Below, one piece after another: positions 15,503 through 15,710 of a DNA stretch of 15,710 nucleotides. A program made the translations under genes and the position numbers. The DNA is from an uncultured Dorea sp. (GTDB taxonomy: Bacteria; Bacillota; Clostridia; Lachnospirales; Lachnospiraceae): positions 1-15,710 of the forward strand of contig CAJTZE010000062.1 of NCBI GenBank assembly GCA_910584265.1. The letters are read 5' to 3'. The notes beneath the pieces were generated by a model. It ran no database searches, was not told the DNA's origin, and saw nothing but the letters and a program-made list of their open reading frames with translations. The stretch's first letter is position 1. Each line of letters opens with the position of its first letter.

Positions 15503-15530
15503 CTATTCCAATGCCGAGGCTTTAGAATAG
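15503..15530 (+). terminator. Hairpin downstream of the secreted protein gene, possible terminator
   Basis: CTATTC (15503-15508) pairs with GAATAG (15525-15530), and the inner AA/TT and GC/GC continue the stem with mismatches. There is no U tract, so termination is only a possibility. Confidence 0.3.
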
Positions 15531-15565
15531 ATATATGGTGTAATGAGAGGATAGCATTAATCAAT

Positions 15566-15592
15566 TATATTAACTATATTAACTATATATAC
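15566..15592. repeat. Three tandem 9-nt repeats
   Basis: TATATTAAC occurs twice in tandem followed by the variant TATATATAC. The repeats lie just before a GGAGGA (15598-15603). Confidence 0.6.
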
Positions 15593-15675
15593 TTTTTGGA
15601 GGAACTGCAATTGATGATTGCAAAAAACTCGGACTTCAGCAGGGAACCATTGATGCTCGGGAGTTTGACAGTTGA
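15583..15675 (+). pseudogene. dctP-like gene fragment
   Basis: Bases 15629-15663 match 13476-13510 inside the TRAP binding-protein gene at 32 of 35 positions, including 20 identical in a row. In the matching frame the fragment reads GLQQGTIDAR where the intact gene reads GLQQGTIDAQ. Two of the three differences are at third codon positions and are silent, and the third changes Gln to Arg, as expected for related coding sequence. The frame is open from 15583 to a TGA at 15673-15675 but has no usual start, and similarity stops on both sides of the 35 bases. I read it as a relic of a second TRAP binding-protein gene or a small duplication. A second frame offers a 21-residue peptide (ATG 15614 to TAA 15679) after GGAGGA; I do not recognise it. 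Confidence 0.45.
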
Positions 15676-15710
15676 ATAATAGAAAAAACCTTCGCAGGCC
15701 GCATAAAACC

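Noticed and set aside
1..15710. CRISPR array, transposase, integrase, tRNA or rRNA
   Set aside because: No regularly spaced repeats, no mobile-element protein motifs and no tRNA-like folds were noticed anywhere in the window.

Overview
The window looks like chromosomal DNA of a low-to-mid-GC Firmicute, most likely a gut-type Clostridia (Lachnospiraceae-like). This rests on the single-chain clostridial-type FGAM synthase, the Rad3-like helicase with an N-terminal nuclease-like domain, the TIGR01906/DUF1461 membrane protein, strong GGAGG ribosome binding sites and sigma-A-type promoters. Species assignment is inference; no rRNA, tRNA, CRISPR array, transposase or phage gene was seen.

Layout. 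1-199 (-): C-terminal remnant of a GNAT acetyltransferase running off the window edge. 325-1902 (+): two-TM potassium channel with a Rossmann/RCK-like core and a C-terminal RyR-like segment. 1951-2466 (-): DJ-1/PfpI protein, convergent with the channel across a long hairpin. 2662-5025 (+): nuclease-helicase fusion, whose 3' end overlaps a convergent LysR regulator (4998-5888, -). 6035-6748 (+): DUF1461 membrane protein, the family that contains the lipoprotein transacylase Lit, divergent from the LysR gene. 6926-10735 (+): purL-type FGAM synthase with its own promoter and terminator. 11003-13879 (+): tripartite TRAP transporter operon in the order small permease, large permease, binding lipoprotein, with a good promoter and terminator. 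13977-14474 (-) and 14619-15473 (+): a divergent pair of unrecognised exported proteins in AT-rich DNA, read from two matching TTGACT-17-TATAAT promoters placed on an inverted repeat. 15474-15710: AT-rich, apparently decayed DNA with a 9-nt tandem repeat and a 35-nt fragment nearly identical to part of the upstream TRAP binding-protein gene.

How the genes fit together. The central 2.6-13.9 kb is mostly housekeeping (DNA repair, purine synthesis) plus envelope and transport functions in separate transcription units. The two ends are AT-rich and contain gene remnants and orphan genes, so they look like accessory or rearranged DNA. The least explained parts are the divergent exported pair with its symmetric promoter region, the RyR-tailed channel, and the dctP-like relic at the right edge.
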